DNA from: JBICIG01 sp043101605
GTDB taxonomy: Bacteria; Planctomycetota; Phycisphaerae; Phycisphaerales; UBA1924
Length of the DNA: 29,395 nucleotides
Direction of reading: 5' to 3'
Assembly: GCA_043101605.1 (NCBI GenBank)
Contig: JBICIG010000029.1
Location: 1 to 29,395, forward strand
Position 1 is the stretch's first letter. Each line of letters starts with the position of its first letter. Of the stretch, positions 1 to 7,029 are shown in pieces. A model generated the notes under the pieces. It saw only the letters and a program-made list of their open reading frames with translations, did not search any database and was not told where the DNA came from. The position numbers and the translations under genes were made by a program.

Positions 1-1
1 C

Positions 2-910
2 TACCTGGTCTTCGACTGGGCGCTGGCGGTCATCGTGCTCGTCATCATCGTGCGTTCGATCCTGCACCCGATCACCAAGTGGTCGCAGATTCGAATGCAG
101 CGGTTCGCCAAGCAGATGCAGGAAGTCGCGCCCAAGCAGAAGAAGCTCCAGGAGCGCTACAAGGACGACCCGCAGCGTCTGCGCACCGAGATGGCGCGGC
201 TGTGGCGCGAAGAGGGCGTCAGCCCCGCGGGCATGCTCGGGTGCCTGCCCATGTTCCTGCAGAGCCCGGTCTGGATCGCCCTCTACGCCGTCCTGTTCTA
301 CGCGATCGATCTCCGCCAGGACCCCGCGTTCTTCGGCGTCTTCCAGCACCTCTTCAACGGGTGGGCGTTCCTGGGCGATCTCTCGCAACCCGACCGCGCG
401 ATCTACTTCGGGGGCGACGGCTTCCGCATCCCGCTCATCAGCGCCCTGCTCGGGCCCATCAACTCCTTCAACATCCTGCCCATCCTGCTCGGGTTCGTCT
501 TCTTCGTCCACCAGAAGTACCTCACGCCGCCCACCAGCGCGACGATGACGCCCGAGCAGAAGCAGCAGCAGAAGATCATCCGCATCATGAGCGTCGTGCT
601 GTTCCCGGTGATCATGTACAACGCGCCCTCGGGGCTCGCGCTCTACTTCGTCGCCAACTCCGCCTTCGCGATCGTCGAGAACAAGTGGATCCGCGCCCAC
701 ATGGACAAGCACGGCTTGCTCGACCTCGAGAAGCTCAAGGAGCAGCGCAAGAAGAAGCCCACCTTCATGCAGCGCCTCCAGCAGCGCGCCCAGCAGATCC
801 AGGAGCAGCGGCAGCTCTACCAGGCCGGCGGCGGCAAGGGCGACCCGCGCAACCAGCCGCGCAAGAAAGCCGCCCCGCCCGCTCCCGACCGCTTCAAGAA
901 GCGCAAGTGA
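2..910 (+). CDS. yidC: YidC membrane protein insertase, C-terminal part (5' end outside window)
   Basis: YidC inserts and folds inner-membrane proteins, alone or with SecYEG. The reading frame is open from base 2, so the start codon and the large periplasmic domain lie upstream. The visible 302 residues hold the conserved insertase core. A membrane segment is followed by the charged cytoplasmic hairpin (KWSQIRMQRFAKQMQ, then KLQERYKDDP), the GCLPMFLQSPVWIALY membrane segment, and further hydrophobic segments including NILPILLGFVFFV and a region ending in NAPSGLALYFVANS. The last 60 residues are rich in Lys, Arg and Gln, typical of YidC tails that contact the ribosome. mnmE follows 61 bases downstream, matching the common yidC-mnmE gene order but with no jag gene between them. 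The family call is very secure; only the N-terminus is missing. Confidence 0.96.
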   Translation, partial: YLVFDWALAVIVLVIIVRSILHPITKWSQIRMQRFAKQMQEVAPKQKKLQERYKDDPQRLRTEMARLWREEGVSPAGMLGCLPMFLQSPVWIALYAVLFYAIDLRQDPAFFGVFQHLFNGWAFLGDLSQPDRAIYFGGDGFRIPLISALLGPINSFNILPILLGFVFFVHQKYLTPPTSATMTPEQKQQQKIIRIMSVVLFPVIMYNAPSGLALYFVANSAFAIVENKWIRAHMDKHGLLDLEKLKEQRKKKPTFMQRLQQRAQQIQEQRQLYQAGGGKGDPRNQPRKKAAPPAPDRFKKRK

Positions 911-971
911 CCCGACCGGGCATCCGTCCGGCGGCCGCCCTGCCCGCGCCGCAGCGGGCCAACAATCCCGC

Positions 972-2372
972 GTGCTCACGGGCGACACCATCGCGGCCGT
1001 CTCGACGCCCCCGGGCAGCGCCCGCCGCGCGTTGATCCGCCTCTCCGGGCCCGACGCGCACGCGGCGATCGACGCGCTGCTCGTCAACGCCTCGCTCGCC
1101 GGGGCGTCCAGCGACGACCCCCGCGATCGACCCGGTGCTTCGGTCGCGGTTCTGCGGCTGGGCGCATCGACGCTGCCCGTGCGCATCCTCCGCTACCACG
1201 CCCCGCGTTCCTACACGGGCGAGCACGCCGCCGAGGTGATCCTGCCCGGGAACCCGGTGCTGGCCGATCGCGTGATCGAGGCGCTCTGCGCGCACGCGGG
1301 CGAGCGGGCGGTGCGCCGGGCCGGCCCGGGGGAGTTCACGGCGCGGGCGTACCTCAACGGGCGGCTGTCGCTCGAGCAGGCGCGGGGCGTCGGCGCTCTG
1401 GTCGCGGCGCGCACCGAAGCCGAGCGTCGCGCCGCAAGGGCGCTGCTCGACGGCACGCTCGGCTCGCACCTCGCCCGGTGGCTCGACGAACTGACCACGC
1501 TCCTGGCGCTCGTCGAGGCGGGGATCGACTTCGTCGAGGAAGAAGATGTCGTCGCGATCGAGCCCGCGGCGCTGCGCGAGCGGGCGGCCGGAGTGCGCGC
1601 ACGCCTCGAGCAGGCCCGCCCAGCGCGCGAGCGTGAGTCCGGTGCGCCGTTGATCGCGCTGCTCGGCCCGCCGAGCGCCGGCAAGAGCACGCTCTTCAAC
1701 GCGCTGCTGGGATCGGCCCGTGTGGTCACGCACGCCGACCCGGGCACGACGCGCGACGCGATCATCGAGCCGCTGGATTGCACGGCCCCCGGCGTGCCCG
1801 GGCTGGTCGCGGACCTGGCCGATCTGCCGGGGCTCGACGGGCCCGGCGCTTCCGATGCATCGCTGCGTCAGGCCGCGCTCGCGTGCGCCGCGCGGGCGGA
1901 CCTGGTGCTCCTGGTCGACGATGCGGGCCGGTTCGAGATCGATGCCGAGCTGCTGGGCGCGCTCGCGCCGGGTGTGCCGACGCTCCGCGTGCGCACGAAG
2001 GCCGATCGCCCGCTCGCCGTACCGCTGGATTCCGGCCCCACGAACGAGCGAGAGTCGCCCGGCGCGATCGAGGTCTGCGCGCTCGACGGCCGAGGGCTGG
2101 GCGAACTCCGCGACGCGATCGCCCGCGCGCTCGATCGCTCGGCGTCGACGGATCGGCTGCGCTTCGGGGCCGATCAGTCCGCGCGGCTCGCCGCGGCGAT
2201 GGGTGAACTCGACGCGCTCCTGGACCTGCTCGACGCCGGGCTCGGTGCCAAGCCCGAGGTGCTCGCCGAGCATCTGCGCGGCGCGGTTGACGCGCTGGGC
2301 GCGATCGCCGGGCGCGTCACCGACGAGGACATCCTCGGGCGCGTCTTTGCGACCTTCTGCGTCGGCAAATGA
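972..2372 (+). CDS. mnmE: tRNA modification GTPase MnmE (TrmE)
   Basis: MnmE, with MnmG, installs the aminomethyl-type group on C5 of the wobble uridine of certain tRNAs in the cytoplasm. The 466-residue product has the usual length. The N-terminal folate-binding domain opens with DTIAAVSTPPGSARRALIRLSG. The G domain has GPPSAGKST at residues 232-240, switch motif GTTRD, DLPGLDG as G3 and TKAD in place of NKxD. The chain ends in FCVGK, the family's C-terminal signature with its cysteine at residue 463. The start is GTG at 972, because the family's conserved N-terminus begins directly there; no clear Shine-Dalgarno sequence is visible. One oddity: the asparagine that coordinates potassium in the P-loop (GxPNxGKS) is serine 235 here. 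The gene converges on arsM with 11 bases between the stop codons. Confidence 0.95.
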   Translation: MLTGDTIAAVSTPPGSARRALIRLSGPDAHAAIDALLVNASLAGASSDDPRDRPGASVAVLRLGASTLPVRILRYHAPRSYTGEHAAEVILPGNPVLADRVIEALCAHAGERAVRRAGPGEFTARAYLNGRLSLEQARGVGALVAARTEAERRAARALLDGTLGSHLARWLDELTTLLALVEAGIDFVEEEDVVAIEPAALRERAAGVRARLEQARPARERESGAPLIALLGPPSAGKSTLFNALLGSARVVTHADPGTTRDAIIEPLDCTAPGVPGLVADLADLPGLDGPGASDASLRQAALACAARADLVLLVDDAGRFEIDAELLGALAPGVPTLRVRTKADRPLAVPLDSGPTNERESPGAIEVCALDGRGLGELRDAIARALDRSASTDRLRFGADQSARLAAAMGELDALLDLLDAGLGAKPEVLAEHLRGAVDALGAIAGRVTDEDILGRVFATFCVGK

Positions 2373-2383
2373 TCGGCTCGAAC

Positions 2384-3262
2384 TCAGGGTCGGATGGCGC
2401 GGATGTCGGCGCTGACGACGAAGTCCGAGAGGGACGAGCCCTCGGGCAGGCTCGCCGCCAGGCGCGCGTACAGCGGGTCCTGCATGTTCGACATCGCGTC
2501 GACATACTCGGGCTTGGTGTCGATCGTCAGGTCCGCCAAGCCGGCCTGCGCGACCGACGCGCGGACCTCGTCGATGAGTTGCGCCCCGGCGACGCACCCG
2601 ACCAGCGCCTCGAGATCCGACCGCACCGCGTCGGGCAGCGGTCGGCGGAGCACCAGGTCCGACACCGCGACCCGCCCGCCCGGCTTGAGCACGCGCGCGA
2701 TCTCCCGCCACACGCGGTCCTTGTCGGGCGAGAGGTTGATGACGCAGTTGGAGATGACGACATCGGCCGAAGCGTCGGCGATGGGCAGGTGCTCGATCTC
2801 GCCGAGGCGGAACTCGACATTGTCCAGCCCGGATTGGGCCCGGTACGCCGCGAGCCCGGCGCGGGCCTTGTCGAGCATGTCGGGGGTCATGTCGACGCCG
2901 ATGACGCGACCCTCGGCGCCGACGCGCGGGCCGGCGATGAAGCAGTCGAACCCGCCGCCGCTGCCGAGATCGACCACGACCTCGCCGGGACGGAGCGACG
3001 CGAGAGCCGTCGGGTTCCCGCACGAGAGCCCCATGTTGGCGCCTTCGGGAATCGTGCCGAGCTCCTCGCTCGCGTAGCCGACGGCCCGGGCGATCTGGTC
3101 GGCGTCGAGGGTCGTCGAGCCGCAGCACCCGCCCCCGCCGCAGCAGGACGAACCGTTGGACGCAGGGCCCTCGACGGGCTTGGACCACTGCCCGGCCCGG
3201 GCGATCTGGGCATACCCCTCGCGGACCGCGGCCCGCACCACTTCAGGTAGCTTGTCGCTCAT
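2384..3262 (-). CDS. arsM: Arsenite S-adenosylmethionine methyltransferase ArsM
   Basis: ArsM methylates As(III), using SAM, to methylated arsenicals that are volatile or are exported; it is cytoplasmic. The 292-residue protein has the SAM-binding Rossmann motif VVDLGSGGGFDCFIAG near residues 96-110, then GVDMTPDMLDKAR. The family's As(III)-binding cysteines are present: Cys81 in GLSCGNP, one in SNCVINLSPDKDRV near residue 170, and one in GCVAGA near residue 220. An N-terminal cysteine cluster (SSCCGGGGCCG, residues 38-48) is also seen in many ArsM proteins. The ATG at 3260-3262 is preceded on the minus strand by AAGGAG at good spacing. arsR lies 58 bases upstream in the same direction, so the pair is probably one ArsR-controlled arsenic-responsive operon. 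No arsB, arsC or acr3 gene is in the window. Confidence 0.95.
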   Translation of the reverse strand: MSDKLPEVVRAAVREGYAQIARAGQWSKPVEGPASNGSSCCGGGGCCGSTTLDADQIARAVGYASEELGTIPEGANMGLSCGNPTALASLRPGEVVVDLGSGGGFDCFIAGPRVGAEGRVIGVDMTPDMLDKARAGLAAYRAQSGLDNVEFRLGEIEHLPIADASADVVISNCVINLSPDKDRVWREIARVLKPGGRVAVSDLVLRRPLPDAVRSDLEALVGCVAGAQLIDEVRASVAQAGLADLTIDTKPEYVDAMSNMQDPLYARLAASLPEGSSLSDFVVSADIRAIRP

Positions 3263-3320
3263 CGTGTTCTCCTTGTCCGTCGGTGCGTCGGCCGGGCCGA
3301 GCGCGCGGCGGCTGATTCAA

Positions 3321-3710
3321 TCACTCGCAACAGTCCTCGCCGCAACACCGCGGCGACCAGTCGGCGAACGCGCCGGCGATCGCGCCGAAGCGTTCGGCCA
3401 GAGCCGCCGAGCGGGCGGTGTAGACGACCGTCCGTCCGCGGCGTTCGGATTCGAGCACCCCCGCCCGCGCCAGGTGCGCCAGGTGCCGGGCCACCACCGA
3501 GAAGTCGACCGAGCAGCACTCGGCGACCTCGCTGACGCTGCACCCGCGCCCGCACTTGGCGATGCACGCGAGCAGCCGCACGCGGGTCGGATCGGCCAGC
3601 GCCTTGAAGAACTCCGGATCGAGCGCCCGATCGAGGGAGCCCCGGCGGCGGGCCGCCTGCCTGGGCGAGGCGTGGAAGGGGGGTTCGGCTGGCTTGTTCA
3701 TTGGCACCAT
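3321..3710 (-). CDS. arsR: ArsR-family metalloregulator
   Basis: A small winged-helix repressor expected to release DNA when it binds As(III) or a related metal. The core reads LDPEFFKALADPTRVRLL, a recognition-helix region SVSEVAECCSVDFSVVARHL, and the wing GVLESERRGRTVVY. The classical ELCVCDL metal site is absent. Cysteines instead occur in CIAKCGRGC, in AECCS and in a C-terminal RCCGEDCCE tail, so the ligands are probably arranged as in ArsR proteins that bind through C-terminal cysteine pairs. The start is uncertain. Three in-frame ATGs end at 3713, 3710 and 3701. I chose 3710 (129 residues) because an AATACT -10-like hexamer lies exactly 6 bases upstream, fitting a leaderless message, and no Shine-Dalgarno sequence is present. 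arsM follows in the same direction. Confidence 0.9.
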   Translation of the reverse strand: MVPMNKPAEPPFHASPRQAARRRGSLDRALDPEFFKALADPTRVRLLACIAKCGRGCSVSEVAECCSVDFSVVARHLAHLARAGVLESERRGRTVVYTARSAALAERFGAIAGAFADWSPRCCGEDCCE

Positions 3711-3716
3711 CATGCA

Positions 3717-3745
3717 AGTATTGTCCGCCGCGTGAATCAAGGCAA
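3717..3745 (-). promoter_or_regulatory. Putative arsR-arsM promoter
   Basis: On the minus strand TTGCCT (3745-3740) and AATACT (3722-3717) are separated by 17 bases. Each matches the sigma-70 consensus at 4 of 6 positions. Transcription would begin at or near the ATG ending at 3710. Just inside, TTGCAT and TGCCAA form an imperfect inverted repeat (3715-3699) that could be the ArsR operator. The promoter is inferred from spacing; the operator is weaker. Confidence 0.5.
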
Positions 3746-3797
3746 GCCGATCGGGCGATCAATCTCGGGAATCGGATCGGCGGGCAGCCGCTCGGGC

Positions 3798-4271
3798 TCA
3801 GCCGCGGCGGACCCTCGCATCGGCGGCGTCGAGGAAGTCCTCAAGAAACCGCTCGCACAGGTCGTCGACCGCGGCGTGGGTTTCACGCTCATCGACGCCC
3901 CAGCAGCAGGCGGCGAGGTCGATCAGTTCCGGGTCGAGCTGCACCAGGCGCCGATCGTCGACGACCAGAGCCGTCGGCAGCTTGTCGCCCAGGTGCGCCG
4001 ACAGCGCGTTGACGCCCGGGTGCCCGATCGCGATGGTCGGCTGGGCGCGCAGCGTGTCGTCGTTGAGGTACCAGAGATCCGAGCAGACCAGCGGGTCGAG
4101 GGCGGGCTGGGAACGCCGATCGGCGGCCCACTCGCGGATCCGAGCCGCCAGCGCGTACGCCAGCGGTCGATCGCGGCGTTCGGCGTCGGGGTGGGCGCCG
4201 ACGACGATCGGCAGCGTCCACGCGATCGCCGCCGAGCGAACTTCCGAGCTGGATCCGTGGTCGCGAGGCAC
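3798..4271 (-). CDS. Unrecognised 157-residue protein
   Basis: I do not recognise this protein. It has no signal peptide and no membrane segment, and is acidic to neutral. Readable stretches include LPIVVGAHPDAERRDRPLA near the start, a central ALDPLVCSDLWYLNDD, then TIAIGHPGVNALSAHLGDKL followed by TALVVDDRRLVQLDPEL, and an Asp/Glu-rich C-terminal helix with CERFLEDFLDAADA. It resembles a compact alpha/beta domain in which a GHPGVNAL motif might lie in a turn. That it is a real gene is supported by balanced composition without runs of Arg or Pro, by a TACACT hexamer 8 bases upstream of the GTG start, and by the absence of a better frame on the other strand. It lies upstream of arsR in the same direction, but the arsR promoter sits between them, so a role in arsenic handling is not implied. 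Confidence 0.65.
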   Translation of the reverse strand: MPRDHGSSSEVRSAAIAWTLPIVVGAHPDAERRDRPLAYALAARIREWAADRRSQPALDPLVCSDLWYLNDDTLRAQPTIAIGHPGVNALSAHLGDKLPTALVVDDRRLVQLDPELIDLAACCWGVDERETHAAVDDLCERFLEDFLDAADARVRRG

Positions 4272-4279
4272 CGGGCGCG

Positions 4280-4285
4280 AGTGTA
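4280..4285 (-). promoter_or_regulatory. -10-like hexamer upstream of the 157-residue protein
   Basis: TACACT on the minus strand, 8 bases before the GTG start at 4271. No Shine-Dalgarno sequence is present, so a leaderless or nearly leaderless message is suggested. No convincing -35 element is visible. Confidence 0.35.
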
Positions 4286-4532
4286 CCGGTCGCGGTCGAC
4301 TCCGGGCTGGGGTCGGCTTATCCGGTCCTGCCCCGCCCGCAGGGTCCGGTCACGGGCGCGCGCCACCGCTCCGACCCGTGCATCCGGGAGCGATCGCCCA
4401 GCCCGCCGAGCCGGTCCGGCGGATCGGCGGCGGCGATGGCGGGGCTCACGCCCCGGTGGGGTGCGGTCGATCTCTCCGCCCGGAGAGAGCCGGGCCGGAT
4501 CTTCGCACCGCCGCCCGGAGGGAGAAACAACG
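4286..4532 (+). other. Intergenic region and GC-rich leader of the GspE-N-like gene
   Basis: This divergent gap of about 250 bases precedes the gene at 4533. It contains a perfect inverted repeat, TCTCTCC (4471-4477) and GGAGAGA (4482-4488) with a 4-base loop, and a smaller CCCC/GGGG hairpin at about 4452-4461. A strong Shine-Dalgarno sequence, GGAGGGAG, lies at 4517-4524, 8 bases before the ATG. If transcription starts near 4320, the leader is unusually long for this region. I could not match it to a known riboswitch by eye. Confidence 0.4.
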
Positions 4533-5018
4533 ATGGCTCTGAGGCTCGGCGAGATCCTGGTCCGGCGCGGCGTGCTGACCAACGCGCAGCGGAACGAACT
4601 CCTGGAACGGCAGCGCGTCGGCGGGCGCCCCATCGGCGAGCTCGCCGAGCGGATCTTCGGCGTCAGCCCCTCGGTCATCGAGCAGGCCTGGGCCGCCCAG
4701 TACGCCCAGCTCGCCGATAAGATCGACCCGGCGCGGACAGCGATCTCGGACCAGGTCCTCGCCCTGGTCGACCGTCGACAGGCGTGGCAGTTCAAGGTGC
4801 TCCCGGTGCGGTTCATCGAGGGCGACCTCCTGATCTGCACCGCCGAGTGCCACCTCGCCCGGGTGCTGCGGTTCTGCGGGTGGCGACTGACGCACTCGTG
4901 CTCGTTCGCGATCGCCCCGGAGCACCGGCTCGAGCAGGCCCTGAGCCGGTTCTACCCCTTCGAGGGCGTGGACCAGCACGAGGAACTGACCCGCAAGCTG
5001 GTCGCGATGGCGTCCTGA
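4533..5018 (+). CDS. GspE/MshE N-terminal-domain-like protein, stand-alone
   Basis: A 161-residue soluble protein that resembles the N-terminal domain of type II secretion and type IV pilus ATPases (GspE/PilB/MshE), without the ATPase. The first 60 residues follow the family's repeated pattern: LGEILVRRGVLTNAQRNELL, then GRPIGELAERIFGVSPSVIEQAWAAQYAQL. The second half has RRQAWQFKVLPVRFIEGDLLICTAE, the beta-hairpin region that in full-length proteins precedes the motor. There is no Walker motif and no membrane segment. In MshE this domain binds cyclic-di-GMP; whether this copy does cannot be judged, though a diguanylate cyclase lies 5.4 kb downstream. The ATG at 4533 is set by a strong GGAGGGAG. 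Such stand-alone copies may act as adaptors or sensors; that is inference. Confidence 0.75.
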   Translation: MALRLGEILVRRGVLTNAQRNELLERQRVGGRPIGELAERIFGVSPSVIEQAWAAQYAQLADKIDPARTAISDQVLALVDRRQAWQFKVLPVRFIEGDLLICTAECHLARVLRFCGWRLTHSCSFAIAPEHRLEQALSRFYPFEGVDQHEELTRKLVAMAS

Positions 5019-5088
5019 GCCGGCCGGTCGCCCCCGGGGGTCGCCGCTCGCGCACCGGACTCGTTCGATCGAGGGGCATCGCGGGATC

Positions 5089-5094
5089 TACCAT
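5089..5094 (+). promoter_or_regulatory. -10-like hexamer of rimO (leaderless pattern)
   Basis: TACCAT lies exactly 6 bases before the rimO ATG, and no Shine-Dalgarno sequence is present. The same hexamer at the same spacing precedes the gene at 9640. A weak TTCGAT at 5064-5069 could serve as -35 with a long 19-base spacer. Confidence 0.45.
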
Positions 5095-5100
5095 CTCGCG

Positions 5101-6849
5101 ATGCCCGATCGCTCCGACAGCCCGTCCAGCCACAACGATCCCCGGGCGGGCGACATCCGCACGGTGTCGTTCGTGAGCCTGGGGTGCCCGAAGAACCTCG
5201 TCGATTCCGAGAAGATGCTCGGGCTGCTCGCCGACGACGGCTTGATGCCCGTGAGCTTCGATCCCTCGCGCGATCTGGCCGAACGCTGGGACGACGCGCT
5301 GCATGTCGAGGGCGAGTCCGGGCAGGCGCGGCTCGAAGAAGGCGCGGGCGAACCCGGCAACGCGACCGCGGTTCAAGCCGACCCCGCGATCGAGCCCGCC
5401 GACGCGGTCGTGATCAACACCTGCGGCTTCCTCGAAGCATCGAAGCAGGAATCGCTCGGCGCGATCCGCGACGCCGTCCGCGCCAAGGAGGCCGGGCTGG
5501 TCAAGCGGGTCGTTGTGGCGGGATGCCTCGTGCAGCGGCACCGTGCCAAGATGCTCGAGTGGGCGCCGGGCATCGACGCGATGATCGGAGTGTTCGACCG
5601 CGACCGCATCGTCGAGGCGGTGCGCGGCGTGCGCCCGGACCGCGAGGATGTCACCGCGAACGCCGCCCCCTACTGGATCGCCGGCAACGCGCTGCAGGCC
5701 GCCAAGGAGCGCGGCATGTCGACGGTGGGGCTGACGGTGCAGGGCAAGGACGGGTCGGGGCTCGGCTACTTCGAGAGCGACGCCGCGCGGCTGCGCCTGA
5801 CGCCGCGTCACTACGCCTACCTCCGCATCAGCGAGGGATGCAACCAGAAGTGCGCCTTCTGCACCATCCCCTCGATCCGCGGCAAGATGCGTTCCAAGCC
5901 CGTCGACCGCATCGCCGACGAAGCCCGCGAACTCCGGCGTGACGGCGCGTTCGAGCTGAACCTGATCGGGCAGGACACCACCAGCTTCGGCGACGACCTG
6001 GGCATCGGGCTCGGGCAGGTCGCGGGAGACGACCGCTACCGCGGCGGGCTGCCGATGATGCTCCGGGCCGTCTGCGACGCGGCGAGCGCCGAGGGCGACG
6101 CGTGGGTGCGCCTGATGTATGCGTATCCGAGCAATTTCTCCGACGAGATGATCGACGCGTTCGCCGAGTTGTGCGCCCGCGGCCCGCTCGTCCCGTACAT
6201 CGACATGCCCCTCCAGCACGCGTCCGACCGGATGCTCGAGAAGATGCGGCGGAATGTCACCGCCGACCATCAGCGCGAGCTGCTCCACAAGCTCCGCGAC
6301 CGCGTGCCGGGCATCGCCCTGCGGACGACCTTCATCAGCGGCTTCCCGGGCGAGACCGAGGAGGACCACGAGCAACTGCTCGGGTTCATCGACGAGATCG
6401 GCTTCGACGCCGTCGGCGTGTTCGAGTACTCCCGCGAGCCCGGCACCCCCGCCGGCCGCATGGAGGAAGACCCGGCGCTCGCGGTGCCCGAGGAGGTCAA
6501 GGCCAGGCGGAAGCGTGAGGTGCTGGAGCTGCAGCAGCAGATCGCGTTCGACCAGGCGCGCTACCTCGCCGACCAGTTCGACCCCGCCGCCCCGGCCGAA
6601 TCGGGCTGCCACTTCGATGTCCTGATCGACGAGGCCCGTGGCGTGGACGAGGACGGCAAGCACCACTGGTCGGCGGGTCGGTGCTACTTCCAGGCGCCGG
6701 GGATCGACGCGGTGACGCTGGTGCACTCGCGCGAGAAGCTGTCGCCGGGCGAACTGGTTCGGTGCGCCATCACCGACGCCGACGGGTACGACCTCATCGC
6801 CCGCCCCGTGCGCGAACTCGAGAAGCGGACCTCTCTGCCGCTGCTCTGA
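5101..6849 (+). CDS. rimO: Ribosomal protein S12 methylthiotransferase RimO
   Basis: RimO is a radical-SAM enzyme carrying two Fe-S clusters that methylthiolates a conserved aspartate of ribosomal protein S12. The N-terminal cluster ligands are Cys29 (SLGCPKNLVDSE), Cys108 (INTCGFLEASK) and Cys142 (VVAGCLVQRH). The radical-SAM ligands are Cys247, Cys251 and Cys254 in GCNQKCAFCTIPSIRGK. Further family motifs are LNLIGQDTTSFG, YIDMPLQHASDRML and TTFISGFPGETEEDHEQL. The C-terminal 130 residues resemble the TRAM domain. SLGCPKNLVDSE and the S12-type motifs favour RimO over MiaB. At 582 residues it is about 140 longer than E. coli RimO; extra sequence lies between Cys29 and Cys108 and between Cys142 and Cys247. 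The ATG at 5101 has no Shine-Dalgarno sequence but a TACCAT 6 bases upstream. Confidence 0.95.
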   Translation: MPDRSDSPSSHNDPRAGDIRTVSFVSLGCPKNLVDSEKMLGLLADDGLMPVSFDPSRDLAERWDDALHVEGESGQARLEEGAGEPGNATAVQADPAIEPADAVVINTCGFLEASKQESLGAIRDAVRAKEAGLVKRVVVAGCLVQRHRAKMLEWAPGIDAMIGVFDRDRIVEAVRGVRPDREDVTANAAPYWIAGNALQAAKERGMSTVGLTVQGKDGSGLGYFESDAARLRLTPRHYAYLRISEGCNQKCAFCTIPSIRGKMRSKPVDRIADEARELRRDGAFELNLIGQDTTSFGDDLGIGLGQVAGDDRYRGGLPMMLRAVCDAASAEGDAWVRLMYAYPSNFSDEMIDAFAELCARGPLVPYIDMPLQHASDRMLEKMRRNVTADHQRELLHKLRDRVPGIALRTTFISGFPGETEEDHEQLLGFIDEIGFDAVGVFEYSREPGTPAGRMEEDPALAVPEEVKARRKREVLELQQQIAFDQARYLADQFDPAAPAESGCHFDVLIDEARGVDEDGKHHWSAGRCYFQAPGIDAVTLVHSREKLSPGELVRCAITDADGYDLIARPVRELEKRTSLPLL

Positions 6850-7029
6850 TCCGGACTTGGGCGTTCCGGTGCCATGGTCTCCTCCAAGGCCATGAGGCTT
6901 GCGCTCCGTTCGTGGCGTTCACCCGGCGGGTGCGGACCACGGCACCCCGGTCGCGGTGCAGGGTCCGGGGACAGCCCGTGGAGTGCGCAAAAACTGCAGC
7001 ATTCTTCCGTTCCCGGACGATCTCTGGAC

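Noticed and set aside
894..3188. Very long minus-strand open frame opposite mnmE and partly overlapping arsM
   Set aside because: Its translation is a run of Arg, Gly, Ala and Pro with no motif, and it lies antisense to mnmE, which is full of intact family motifs. This is a GC-rich shadow frame.
4286..4532. Cyclic-di-GMP riboswitch upstream of the GspE-N-like gene
   Set aside because: The hairpins are there, but I could not find the conserved GEMM core or tetraloop receptor pattern by eye.
5028..5050. CCCCCGGGGG palindrome after the GspE-N-like gene as a terminator
   Set aside because: It leaves no room for a loop and is not followed by a T-run. It is likely to be chance in GC-rich DNA.
6874..7029. 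N-terminal extension of the FtsW-like protein from an ATG at 6874
   Set aside because: The extra 52 residues are Arg/Gly/Ser-rich with no membrane segment and no family counterpart. The ATG at 7030 directly precedes the first helix.
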